NCBI GenBank assembly: GCA_019415645.1 | Contig: DXYV01000021.1 | Location: 1-44,381, forward strand | From: Clostridiales bacterium | Lineage (GTDB): Bacteria; Bacillota; Clostridia; Oscillospirales; Oscillospiraceae | Reading direction: 5' to 3' | DNA: 44,381 bases | Shown: in pieces, positions 1-9,500 of the stretch | Layout of the letters: each line of letters begins with the position of its first letter | Position numbering within the stretch: the first letter of the stretch is position 1 | Notes under the pieces: generated by a model | The model's input: the letters and a program-made list of their open reading frames with translations, nothing else | Told to the model about the DNA's origin: nothing | Databases searched by the model: none | Position numbers and translations under genes: made by a program

Positions 1-1521
1 CTGGCGGCAAATCTCCTGCGGGATGATGGTGTGATTTTTATCTCTATTGATGATGCAGAATTATATAATCTCAAGAAAATCTGCGATGAGGTTTTCGGTG
101 AGGAAAACTATGTTGCGACACTTGTTTATGACAAGAACCGTAAAAATGACGCAAAATACTTTTCTGTTGGCCACGAATATATGCTGGTTTATTTTAAGAG
201 TACTGCTACTATCTACGACATGGGCATTGTCCTTCGGGCAACAAAAGAGGGAATCGACGAGGTGAGGGAAGAATTTCAGCGTTTGCGTACTTTGTATAAC
301 GATGAGTGGACAAAAGTAAATGAGGGCTTGAAGGCATTGTACGCCTCTTGGCCCGCAGATGATCCTCGTAAATCGTTGGCCCGCTTTACACGAGTTGACG
401 AGAAAGGGCCATACCGAGATGACGGAAATATCAGTTGGCCCGGTGGTGGAGGCCCTAAATATGATGTGCTACATCCCATTACCGGAAAGCCATGTAAAGT
501 TCCATCAAGAGGCTGGGTATATCCGAATCCCAACCGGATGAAGGAAGAAATTGAACGAGGCCGTGTTGTTTTTGGAAAAGATGAATCTACGACGCCCAAA
601 ATTCGTACAAACTTATTTGAACAAGATACTGAAGTCCTGCGTTCAGTACATTTTAGTTATGCACAAACAGCAACCCAGGAATTCAATAAGCTATTTGATG
701 GTGTCCGCATCTTTGAGAATCCTAAAAATCCCTCAGATATTAAAAAGTTGGTAGAATATATAACTGCCAAAAATGATAGTGATATCATTCTTGACTTCTT
801 CTCCGGCTCCGCCACCACTGCCCATGCGGTGATGCAGCTCAACGCCGAGGACGGCGGCAACCGGCGCTTTATTCTGGTGCAGCTTCCCGAACTGTGCGAC
901 GAAAAGAGCGAGGCTTACAAGGCTGGATACAAGAATATCTGCGAAATCGGCAAGGAGCGTATCCGACGGGCCGGGAAAAAGATTCATCAAGACTTGGGAA
1001 TGTCTGCCGCATTTGATTTAGCAACTGCAATCACAATCCCCGAGTTAGAAGATGAGATGAACGAGAGTTGTGAGCAAAAAATGGATTCTGCAGAAACCTT
1101 GGATTTGGGCTTCCGTGTCTTTAAGCTGGACACCTCCAATCTGAAAACCTGGGACGCCACCCCCATTGAGGATGAGCAGCTGGACCTGCTGTACCAGCGG
1201 ATGAACGGCATGATCCACCGGGTCAAGTCCGAACGCTCTGATCTGGATATGGTCTATGAGATCATGCTCAAGCTGGGCGTGCCGTTGACCTATTCCGTGC
1301 ATCCGCTTACCATCCGTGACAAGACAGCTTATGCTGTGGGCGAGGACTTTCTGCTGCTGGTTTGCCTGGCTGAGAATGTCCAGCCGGAGGATGTGGAACA
1401 AATGGCAGAGTACGCCCCCGCCAAAATCATCATCTCCCGTGACAGCTTTGCTGATGATACCGCCATGGCCAACACCTATTATATCCTGCGGGATCATGGG
1501 ATTGAACTGAAACTGGTGTGA
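1..1521 (+). CDS. mod: Type III restriction-modification methyltransferase subunit Mod, 5' end missing
   Basis: The reading frame is open from base 1. The first residues, LAANLLRDDGVIFISIDD, are a typical internal Mod segment, so the gene starts outside the window; the GTG at 31 is not the true start. 506 residues are visible. The S-adenosylmethionine-binding motif DFFSGSATTAHAV lies around 788-826, placed C-terminally as in beta-class N6-adenine methyltransferases. The catalytic DPPY motif is not in the visible part and should lie upstream. The C-terminal part (LGFRVFKLDTSN) is typical of Mod proteins. Mod recognises the asymmetric site, methylates one strand and is needed by Res for cleavage. 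The central region, about 40-780, which should hold the target recognition domain, is clearly more AT-rich than the following 250 bp, suggesting mosaic origin. The next gene starts 12 bp downstream and res follows, forming one operon. Confidence 0.93.
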   Translation: MAANLLRDDGVIFISIDDAELYNLKKICDEVFGEENYVATLVYDKNRKNDAKYFSVGHEYMLVYFKSTATIYDMGIVLRATKEGIDEVREEFQRLRTLYNDEWTKVNEGLKALYASWPADDPRKSLARFTRVDEKGPYRDDGNISWPGGGGPKYDVLHPITGKPCKVPSRGWVYPNPNRMKEEIERGRVVFGKDESTTPKIRTNLFEQDTEVLRSVHFSYAQTATQEFNKLFDGVRIFENPKNPSDIKKLVEYITAKNDSDIILDFFSGSATTAHAVMQLNAEDGGNRRFILVQLPELCDEKSEAYKAGYKNICEIGKERIRRAGKKIHQDLGMSAAFDLATAITIPELEDEMNESCEQKMDSAETLDLGFRVFKLDTSNLKTWDATPIEDEQLDLLYQRMNGMIHRVKSERSDLDMVYEIMLKLGVPLTYSVHPLTIRDKTAYAVGEDFLLLVCLAENVQPEDVEQMAEYAPAKIIISRDSFADDTAMANTYYILRDHGIELKLV

Positions 1522-1532
1522 AAGGAGCCATT

Positions 1533-2312
1533 ATGGAAAAATCATGCAAGAATTGCGAATTTAATCTTCGCGGAAAATGTACCGGGCATGGAAATGTTTA
1601 TGAATATGGAGCAGTAATCGTAGATGATTCTAAGTGCTGCTATGATTGGGAAGCCAGTTTGGAGTATTTTACTTATCAAACAGATCACGCTCCACGATTT
1701 CTACGGGATGCATATAACCGGAGTTGCATCTCTTACAAAGATTTTTCCCAGAAATTTGACGATTTCAAGAATGGAAAGCCTGTTTCTATTAATTTCTTTG
1801 ATGCCATCAAAGCTGTATATGGATTGAGCATGGTAGATATTGCCGTTTTGTTGGATGTAACATTTGGTGTTGTATACAGAGCTAAAACACAAGGATTCTC
1901 CAGCAAACGAATTAAGCAATTTTCCAATGCGCTTCGAGTTCCGGAAAAATTACTGTTGAACACGACCACAGGTGATTTTGAAGAACTGGAGCAATGCAAA
2001 AAGGATTTCTTTCAATCCTATGATAAGAAGCTGCAACTTCAGGCTATGCCAGAATGGAAAAAGCGATTGGTAAATGACATCAGTTCCACTGTTTTGCATT
2101 GTCCCATTCATATTGCAAAGCAACTTTCAAATGTTGACCAACTGTTCTGGACGGATGGAATGACATTAGACGCATACACAGAAAACGAAATTGCATTTAT
2201 TCATTATCTGCAAAAAACTTTGGACAAACATGCGCCTGTTGTTCGTTTGGAGTATTTTCTGGATATTGGAGCCAGACCCCATATGTCCATAAGCACTCTC
2301 GAAAAGAATTGA
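1533..2312 (+). CDS. Unrecognised Cys-rich protein inside the type III R-M operon
   Basis: I do not recognise this family. The start is the ATG at 1533, preceded by AAAGGAG at 1521-1527; an upstream in-frame start at 1518 overlaps mod and has no ribosome binding site. The protein has 259 residues. The N-terminus has a small Cys/His cluster (CKNCEF, then GKCTGHG, then a CC pair near residue 35) that could bind zinc. The middle (about residues 95-145) includes a stretch resembling a helix-turn-helix (MVDIAVLLDVTFGVVYRAKT). It is soluble by composition and AT-rich compared with res. It lies between mod and res in the same direction, so it may regulate or assist the system, or be a cargo gene inserted into the operon. 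Function is unknown. Confidence 0.8.
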   Translation: MEKSCKNCEFNLRGKCTGHGNVYEYGAVIVDDSKCCYDWEASLEYFTYQTDHAPRFLRDAYNRSCISYKDFSQKFDDFKNGKPVSINFFDAIKAVYGLSMVDIAVLLDVTFGVVYRAKTQGFSSKRIKQFSNALRVPEKLLLNTTTGDFEELEQCKKDFFQSYDKKLQLQAMPEWKKRLVNDISSTVLHCPIHIAKQLSNVDQLFWTDGMTLDAYTENEIAFIHYLQKTLDKHAPVVRLEYFLDIGARPHMSISTLEKN

Positions 2313-2361
2313 TATCATGTTAGTCAAATTCTATTGTCTATAATACGAAAAGGGTGGCCGC

Positions 2362-5300
2362 ATGAAACTAAAATTCAAAAATCAAAATTTTCAAACGGAT
2401 GCGGTCAATGCTGTGGTGGATTTGTTTATTGGTCAGGAGAAAACCCAGAGTACTTTCTCCGTCATGGACGACCGCCAGACCACTTTCCTAAATGAACTGG
2501 GTCAGGGCAACGCCCTCTACATCGACCAGGAAACACTGACCGCCAATATGCACGCTGTCCAGAAGCGGAATAGCCTGCCCCTGACCGATATCGCTGGGAA
2601 TATGCAATTTTGCATTGAGATGGAGACCGGCACCGGCAAGACCTATGTCTACACCAAGACCATTTTTGAACTGCACCGCAAATACGGCTTCACCAAGTTT
2701 GTCATTGTGGTGCCGTCGGTGGCTATCCGTGAGGGCGTCTATAAGTCTTTCCAGGTCACTCAGGAGCATTTTGGCCTGCAATACGACAATGTGCCCTGCC
2801 GGTATTTCATTTATAGCTCCGCTAAACTGTCCGATGTGCGGCAGTTTGCCACCAGCTCTAACATCGAAGTGATGATTATCAACATCGACGCTTTTAAGAA
2901 GGCAGAGAACATCATCAATCAGGCCCAGGACAGGCTGAACGGCGAGACAGCCATGGGGTTTATTCAGAATACCCACCCCATCGTCATCATTGATGAACCG
3001 CAGAGCGTAGACAACACCCCTAAGGCCAAGGAAGCCATTGCCACATTGAATCCCCTGTGTGTGCTGCGCTACTCCGCCACCCACCGCGAGAAGATCAATC
3101 TGCTCTACCGCCTGACCCCGGTGGATGCCTACCAGATGGGATTGGTGAAGCAGATTGCCGTGTCCTCCAACCAAGTGGCTGGCGGCTTCAACCAAGCCTA
3201 TGTGCGCCTGTTGTCGGTGTCCAACGAGAAGGGATTTAGGGCCAAGGTGGAGCTGGATGTAAAGGGCAAAACCGGAGTCGTGACCCGCAAAACGGCCACG
3301 ATTAAGCCGGGTGACGACCTATTTCTGCTGTCCGGCCAGCGGGACCTCTATGAGGGGTACACCGTTGCTGGGATCGACTGCACCCCTGGCTATGAGCACA
3401 TTGAGTTTGGCAACACCCAGGAAGTGGCCATGGGCAAGTCAATCGGAGATGTGGATGAGAACATCATCAAGAAGGCACAGATCCGGCGCACCATCGAAAC
3501 TCACTTGGACAAGGAACTGCGGTATCTGGATAAGGGCATCAAGGCGTTGTCTCTGTTTTTCATCGACAAGGTGGACAAGTACCGCCACGAGGACGGCACC
3601 CCCGGTATCTATGCGACCATGTTTGAGGAATGCTATCAGGAACTTATGGCAAAGCCCAAATATGCCGCCCTGCAGGCCCGTTTTCCTTCTGATGTGAGCA
3701 AGGTACATAACGGCTATTTCTCTCAGGACAAAAAAGGCCGTCTGAAGGACACCAAGGGCGACACCCAGGCCGACGATGATACCTACAACACCATCATGCG
3801 GGATAAGGAATGGCTGCTCAGCTTTGACTGCCCGCTGCGGTTTATTTTCTCCCATTCAGCCCTGCGGGAGGGCTGGGACAACCCAAATGTATTCCAGGTC
3901 TGCACTCTCATTGATCAGAAATCTGTCTTTACTTGCCGCCAGAAGGTGGGGCGTGGTCTGCGCCTGTGCGTGAACCAGGACGGCGAGCGCATCGAGGACA
4001 AGAACATCAATGTGCTCCATGTGATGGCCAACGAGAGCTTTGCTGAATTTGCCTCCACCCTCCAGAAAGAGATTGAGGACGAAACCGGCGTCAAGTTTGG
4101 TGTACTCCAGCTCAGCCTGTTTTCCGGCATGGTATACGAGGACCGCCGGGAGGTGGAGAGACAGGTCACTGTCGAACAGGCCCAGGCTGTGGTTCAAGCG
4201 CTGAAAACCTCTGGGGTGATCAACGAGGCCGGGCAGGTGGTATCTGTTGTCGAGCCAAAGGAAATAGAGTTACCCAAGGCTCTGGAGCCAGTCAAGGAAG
4301 TTGTGCAGGCCATTGTGGAACGGGCGGAACCAGTAGTGGCAGAATCTCTGGCAGGCACAGCCTATACAGAGACTGTTGTGGAGGAAAAGACCCTTTCCTA
4401 TGACGACGCCCACGAGCTGATGGACCACTTCGAGCGGAAAGGGTACATTACCAGCACCGGTAAGGTAAAGGATACCATGAAGAATGCCCTGAAAAACGGT
4501 ACCCTTGATCTCCCCCAAAAGTATGAAGCCGCCCGGGAGCGATTTGAGCGGATTATTGCTAACGCCGACCGCAGACCGCCTATCCGGGATGCTTCCCGTG
4601 ATGTGGTGGTTCACCTCAACAAGCAGGTCATGCTCTCCCCGGAGTTCCTGGAGCTTTGGAACAAAATCAAACAGAAAACTGCCTATCGGGTAAATATTGA
4701 CACAGAACAGCTTGTGGAGAACTGCGTTAAGGCGCTTCGGGAAATGCCCCATATTCCAAAGACCAGATTGGTATCCCAGACTGCCGACATCCATATTGAG
4801 CAGGCGGGAATCAGCCACATCCAGCGGGAAATGCGAACCATGGATATTGCAAACGACTATCAGTCTCTGCCTGACATTATTACCGCTATCAGCGACGAAA
4901 CCTTGCTGACACCAGCGACGGTTAACCGGATTCTGGTGGAAAGCGGACGATGTGGCGATTTTCTCAACAACCCCGAGGCATTTCTGGAGCAGACCGTGGA
5001 GCTGATCCGCAATCATCGCCACGCTCTGGCCATTGACGGCATCCGCTATGTGAAGCTGGACGGTCAGGAATACTATGTGCAGGAGATTTTCGACACCGCC
5101 GAGTTGATTGCTAACCTGGACCGAAACGCTGTGAAGGTTGAGCATAGCGTCTACGATTATGTGATTTATGACAGTCCCACTGTGGAAAAGCCTATGGCAG
5201 AGGCTCTGGACAATGATCCGGATGTAAAAATGTACTTTAAGATTCCAAGCCGATTCAAGATTGAAACGCCTATCGGCACTTACAACCCCGACTGGGCAGT

Positions 5301-5490
5301 CTATCTGACGAAAAACGGAGAGGAAAAGCTGTACTTTGTCTTGGAGACCAAGGGGACAGCTAACTTTATTCACCTACAACCCAGTGAACAGATGAAGATT
5401 CATTGTGGTAAGGAACATTTTAAAACGCTGGATTCAGGTATAGAAATGCAAACTGTAACAGATTGGTCCCAGTTTCGTACAAGGATTTAG
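2362..5490 (+). CDS. res: Type III restriction endonuclease subunit Res
   Basis: This 1042-residue protein is the helicase-nuclease subunit of a type III system. It moves on or signals along DNA with ATP after Mod recognises unmethylated sites, then cuts. Visible parts are the Walker A motif METGTGKTYV (about residues 91-100), the Walker B-like IIDEPQS (about 211-217), the YSATHRE motif, the superfamily 2 motif VI QKVGRGLRL (about 529-537), and a C-terminal PD-(D/E)xK nuclease core formed by NPDWAV and VLETKG near residues 976-1000. Length is normal for Res. The start is the ATG at 2362, 10 bases after an AAAAGGGTGG sequence. All helicase and nuclease motifs seem intact, so the enzyme should be active if Mod is complete outside the window. 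Confidence 0.95.
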   Translation: MKLKFKNQNFQTDAVNAVVDLFIGQEKTQSTFSVMDDRQTTFLNELGQGNALYIDQETLTANMHAVQKRNSLPLTDIAGNMQFCIEMETGTGKTYVYTKTIFELHRKYGFTKFVIVVPSVAIREGVYKSFQVTQEHFGLQYDNVPCRYFIYSSAKLSDVRQFATSSNIEVMIINIDAFKKAENIINQAQDRLNGETAMGFIQNTHPIVIIDEPQSVDNTPKAKEAIATLNPLCVLRYSATHREKINLLYRLTPVDAYQMGLVKQIAVSSNQVAGGFNQAYVRLLSVSNEKGFRAKVELDVKGKTGVVTRKTATIKPGDDLFLLSGQRDLYEGYTVAGIDCTPGYEHIEFGNTQEVAMGKSIGDVDENIIKKAQIRRTIETHLDKELRYLDKGIKALSLFFIDKVDKYRHEDGTPGIYATMFEECYQELMAKPKYAALQARFPSDVSKVHNGYFSQDKKGRLKDTKGDTQADDDTYNTIMRDKEWLLSFDCPLRFIFSHSALREGWDNPNVFQVCTLIDQKSVFTCRQKVGRGLRLCVNQDGERIEDKNINVLHVMANESFAEFASTLQKEIEDETGVKFGVLQLSLFSGMVYEDRREVERQVTVEQAQAVVQALKTSGVINEAGQVVSVVEPKEIELPKALEPVKEVVQAIVERAEPVVAESLAGTAYTETVVEEKTLSYDDAHELMDHFERKGYITSTGKVKDTMKNALKNGTLDLPQKYEAARERFERIIANADRRPPIRDASRDVVVHLNKQVMLSPEFLELWNKIKQKTAYRVNIDTEQLVENCVKALREMPHIPKTRLVSQTADIHIEQAGISHIQREMRTMDIANDYQSLPDIITAISDETLLTPATVNRILVESGRCGDFLNNPEAFLEQTVELIRNHRHALAIDGIRYVKLDGQEYYVQEIFDTAELIANLDRNAVKVEHSVYDYVIYDSPTVEKPMAEALDNDPDVKMYFKIPSRFKIETPIGTYNPDWAVYLTKNGEEKLYFVLETKGTANFIHLQPSEQMKIHCGKEHFKTLDSGIEMQTVTDWSQFRTRI

Positions 5491-5549
5491 GTGCTGTTTT
5501 GTTTATGTATCTTTTGTAATATCTCTTAGCTATAATATTTTGGCCTAAG

Positions 5550-5750
5550 TTATCGCACCTTAGGAAAACGATGTGGTTCTGCCACACACTGGTACAGCAC
5601 TGCTCCGCAGCGGCGGCAGATCAGGTATTTCAGCCGATTCCCCAGCAGTCCGTGATATTTGAAAGTGCCCAGGGCTTCTCCGTGCTGCCAGCCTTCTCCG
5701 ATATCCTGTGAGCCGCAGTACTGGCATCTGGTAACGGGAACTTGTGTCAT
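5550..5750 (-). CDS. Small zinc-ribbon protein
   Basis: A 66-residue protein with two CxxC pairs (CQYCGS near the N-terminus and CRRCGAV near residue 45) that should form one zinc ribbon. I chose the ATG whose complement is at 5748-5750 because AGAGGAGA lies just upstream on the minus strand; a longer frame upstream lacks such a site. Similar small proteins in Clostridia are sometimes labelled TFIIIB-like because of the ribbon, but no transcription role is shown. It follows the res gene convergently, with 59 bp between the stops. Exact function unknown. Confidence 0.75.
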   Translation of the reverse strand: MTQVPVTRCQYCGSQDIGEGWQHGEALGTFKYHGLLGNRLKYLICRRCGAVLYQCVAEPHRFPKVR

Positions 5751-5904
5751 AGCGTTTTTCTCCTCTCTGTGTTGTTGACTGCAAACACACAATACCGAAA
5801 GGCGATTCGGAAGTCCAGAGAATGTTGCTGCTCAAAATGGAGAAGTTCAGAGATGATGAATTTGCAATATACCTAAAAGCATTGTGCGCCTGACCGCATA
5901 AAAA

Positions 5905-6195
5905 TCAGACATCTCTTTCCGCTTCTTCCGCTGGAAAGGGATGCCTGTCCGTTTCAAAGTGATTCAATTCGTATGCCAGTTCCCACGCCAATTTAAACCC
6001 GCAGTAGAAACTGTCCATGGAGCGTCCTTCCGCAATCAGGCTCTGGTTATCCATGATCCGCAGCACCAGTTTTCTCTCTGGCTTTTCCAACCGCTCGATG
6101 AGCTGCTTGTGACAATCTTCAATTTCCTGCTCAGCCTCTGTCATAGGAAGTGGCGTGTAAAATCTGTTGTAGAGCTGTTTCAAAGTGTCGTTCAT
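5905..6195 (-). CDS. DUF6809-like small protein
   Basis: A 96-residue soluble, acidic, helical protein starting MNDTLKQLYNRFYTPLP, which resembles a small uncharacterised family of gut Clostridia (I believe DUF6809). These are often found in mobile or accessory regions. The start is the ATG complementary to 6193-6195, preceded by AAGGAGGCAG on the minus strand. No catalytic motif, signal or membrane segment is visible. It is in the same direction as the zinc-ribbon gene, which lies about 150 bp downstream. Function unknown; possibly cargo of the R-M island. Confidence 0.72.
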   Translation of the reverse strand: MNDTLKQLYNRFYTPLPMTEAEQEIEDCHKQLIERLEKPERKLVLRIMDNQSLIAEGRSMDSFYCGFKLAWELAYELNHFETDRHPFPAEEAERDV

Positions 6196-6296
6196 ATGTC
6201 CTGCCTCCTTGCAGCAAGACAACATACCACAGGTTAGGTGAAAAAGCCACTAAAACTAAAATATTTGAATGGTTCCTAATCGTTTGGACGACATAA

Positions 6297-6336
6297 AAAT
6301 AGCCGCAAGCCACTTTTGCATGGCTTGCGGCTATTT
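6297..6336. terminator. Strong 16-bp hairpin in a gene-poor boundary region
   Basis: Bases 6297-6312 (AAATAGCCGCAAGCCA) pair perfectly with 6321-6336, with an 8-base loop. On the minus strand the stem is followed by a short T run, on the plus strand by TTTCCCC. No gene ends here on either strand, so it may be an orphan terminator or the remnant of an element end. A smaller hairpin (TGGGG and CCCCA) follows at about 6351-6365. The rest of 6196-6598 holds a possible promoter and nothing else I can support. Confidence 0.5.
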
Positions 6337-6456
6337 CCCCATTTTTGTCTGGGGCGACACCCCAGGGTCTCTCTCAATCGGTCATTCTTGGGTTCATCTC
6401 AAGATGTCCTTATAAGTAGTAGCCCTTTGGTCATGTCTTTCTTTTTACTTTGCGTT

Positions 6457-6465
6457 TGGTATAAT
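6457..6465 (+). promoter_or_regulatory. Possible extended -10 promoter for the S-layer-type protein
   Basis: TGGTATAAT contains a perfect TATAAT at 6460-6465 with the upstream TG of an extended -10 element. There is no clear -35 hexamer at 17 bases. It would give a leader of about 125 bases before the ATG at 6599. Confidence 0.4.
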
Positions 6466-6598
6466 TTTCCGTTATAAAGCGAGTAAAATATGGGTGCGGA
6501 TAGAAGTTTAACCGGGGAATATGAAACTTTTTTCTGCTGAAATCGTCTGTTACTTCAGAAAGCAGATTTTATTTCAATTCAGAGAATGAGGTGGTTCT

Positions 6599-9500
6599 AT
6601 GAAACGTATCTGCGCTTCGCTGCTTTGTCTGACCTTATTCCTTGTTCCAGCTTCGGCCGCGTCTATAAATGTCTGGCCAGACTGGGCGGAAGAAGCCCTG
6701 AGTTGGGGACAGGAGGTGTCCATCGGTCAGGAATTTCTGAATGAACCGGAGGAGACCGTTACCCGCGGTATGGCGGCCCAACTGCTCTATGAAGCGGCAG
6801 GAGAGCCTGCGGTAGTGGGGGAGTGTCCATTCTCCGATGTGTCCGGCGCCTACGCCGACGCAGTGACCTGGGCGGCGGAACAGGGTATTCTCACCGGAGT
6901 GGGAGATGGGAGATATGAGCCCTCCCGCTCCGTCACCCGGCAGGAGTTCGCCGCCATCCTCTGGCGGCGAGACGGATCCCCCGATATGGCGGTCCAGGGT
7001 CTGGAGCCCTTCCAGGATGCCGGAGCCGTGGCGGAGTGGGCCAGAATGCCGGTGCTCTGGACCCTCCAGACCGGCATTCTGACCGGACGGAGCCAGACCC
7101 GGTTGGCCCCCTCCGGTACGATCACGGTGGCGGAGGCTCTGGTGATGCTGGAGCGGGCCCACACCCTGCCCGATGTGGTCCAGCTTCGGGCGGATCTGGA
7201 GGCTCTCACCACCTCTCACCGGCCCATCGGCTCCCAGGGAGAGGCAGACGCCGTTCAGTACCTGAAGGGACGGCTTGAGGCCATGGGCTACACCGTCACC
7301 CTCCAGACCTACACCGACAGCCAGGGGCGGACAGGGCACAACGTGATTGCCGTAAAGACGGCAGACGACCCCAATGCGGACATCCTGGTGCTCTCCGCCC
7401 ATCACGACAGCGTGCCCACCGCCTACGGGGCCAATGACAACGCCTCCGGCGTGGCCGCCCTGCTCTATGCGGCAGAGGCGCTGAAGGACGTGGAGACCGA
7501 CACGGAGCTGCGCCTGATCAGTTTCACTGATGAGGAGAATGGTAAGAACGGTTCCCGGGCCTACGCCGCCTCCCTGACGGAGGAGGAGAAGGACCGGATG
7601 ATCGGGGACATCCAGTTCGACATGCTGGGCGGCCTGGGCTCTGACGGCACCCTGGTGTGCACCATGGACGGGGAGGCCAACTGGGTCAGCGACCTGCTCC
7701 AAAAGAAGGATCCGGAGTTGGAGCGGGATGCGGAGACCGCCAGTGATCACGCCTCCCTGCAACTGGCCGGTGTGCCCGCCGTGCTGCTGATGCAGGACGG
7801 ACAGGGCTACCTCTACCACTCGGCGGCGGATGTGGCGGACCAGCTGAATCCCTATGCCATCGCAGCCGCAGCCGAGACCGCCGTGGCCGCAGCGGCGGAG
7901 ATCTGTTCCCCGGAGACAGGCTCCTACCAGACGCTGGCCCGGGAGCAGGGGGAGGGCTATACTTACCGCCAGACCCGGCAGAATGTGATCTATTTCAGCA
8001 GCTCCAAAGCTGATACGGAGGCCTACATTGGCGCCGCCGGGGAGCTGGTGGATACCTGGGAGATTTCCGGGGAAGGATGGGCCGACGAGTATGAGAGCTA
8101 CCGCTACTCCATGCGCTGGTTCGACGGGGAGACCCCCATGAACACCTATTACCAGTACCGCAACGGTTTCCTGGAGCGCATCGAGCTCCGGCCGGAGGAG
8201 ACCGGCTACACGGCGGAGCAGGTGCGGACTCTTATCGAGGCCATGTACGGGGCCCCCACCTCAGAGGAGGAGGGACAGGTCAACTGGGCTGACCCGGTGT
8301 ACAGCAAGTACATCACCCTTGCCTCCGACGAAAAGGGCTGCCTGGTGACGGTGGGCAATTACTCCGTGGGCATCACCAACGTACTGGCCTCCTACCCCGT
8401 GAACGGCGGGCAGGCCACGATTACCGATCCGGAGGACGCCCTGGTGTGGAACTACCTGTGCTCGATTCTCCCCCCGGAGGCCCGTCAAAAGATCGCCGAG
8501 TTCAACCTGTTCACCGACGGAACCAGCAATATCCTGGCCTACACCTCCCCGGTGCAGGTGGACGACGTCTCCGACAACACCCGGTTTTCCATCAGCATCG
8601 ACTACTACGACGTGTACGACGAGAACGGGGAGAAGCGGGACTGGAGCAAGCTGACCTACACCATTCTCCACGAGTACGGCCACGTGCTGCTGGAGGACGA
8701 GACCCAGATCGATCTGACCAAGGGAACCGGAACCCACGACCCGGCTACCTTTGTGGAGGGCTCCTTCCGCAAAGGATTCTACGATACCTTCTGGAGCGCG
8801 TTGGGGGACACCGGCGTGGGGGACTACGAGGCCAACCCCACCAATTATGTGAGCCGCTACGGCGCCAACTACTTCCACGAGGACATCGCGGACACCTTCG
8901 CCGTCTTTGTCCTGGGCGGCCAGCCCCAGGGGGACACCGTGGCGGAGGAGAAGCTGCGCTTCTTCTGGTCTGATTCGGACTTGGTTGCCCTGCGCGCCGC
9001 CATCCGGCAGAACCTGGGCCTGGACTGGCCGGAGGAGGACAGGGGCTCCGGCGTCGCCCCCGAGCAGCCGGAGTCCGGGGCCGTGGCCAGCCTGGAGGAG
9101 CTGGAGGCCCTGCTGACCCGGGCCATCGCGGCGGCGGAGCAGCCCCCCGCCCTGGACGTGTCCGCCCTGGAGGAACAGGAGGAGCTGCCCCTGACCGTGA
9201 AGAACCTCTACTACGGTATCCTGTCCGATAACCGGGCGTACAGCTACGCCTATGATCTCACCGCGGAACTGGGGGAGGACGGCCTGCTCCGCTGCGCCAT
9301 CTCCTACATGCCCTACCGTACCGGGGCCTACCCGGATGGTTTCCGGGGAGCGGAGGTGGGTGGCCTGGACAGCTTGGTACAGTGTGCCCGACAGGGACTG
9401 ACTCAGGAAAGCATCCCCATCCGTATCACCGACCCCACCCTGGTGGTGGACGACATGAACCGGGCCCTTCAGCAGGTGGGCGGGGGGTGGATCCTCTGTC

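Noticed and set aside
6131..6313. A 60-codon minus-strand frame upstream of the DUF6809-like gene
   Set aside because: It overlaps the better supported gene in another frame, runs through the strong hairpin and lacks a ribosome binding site.
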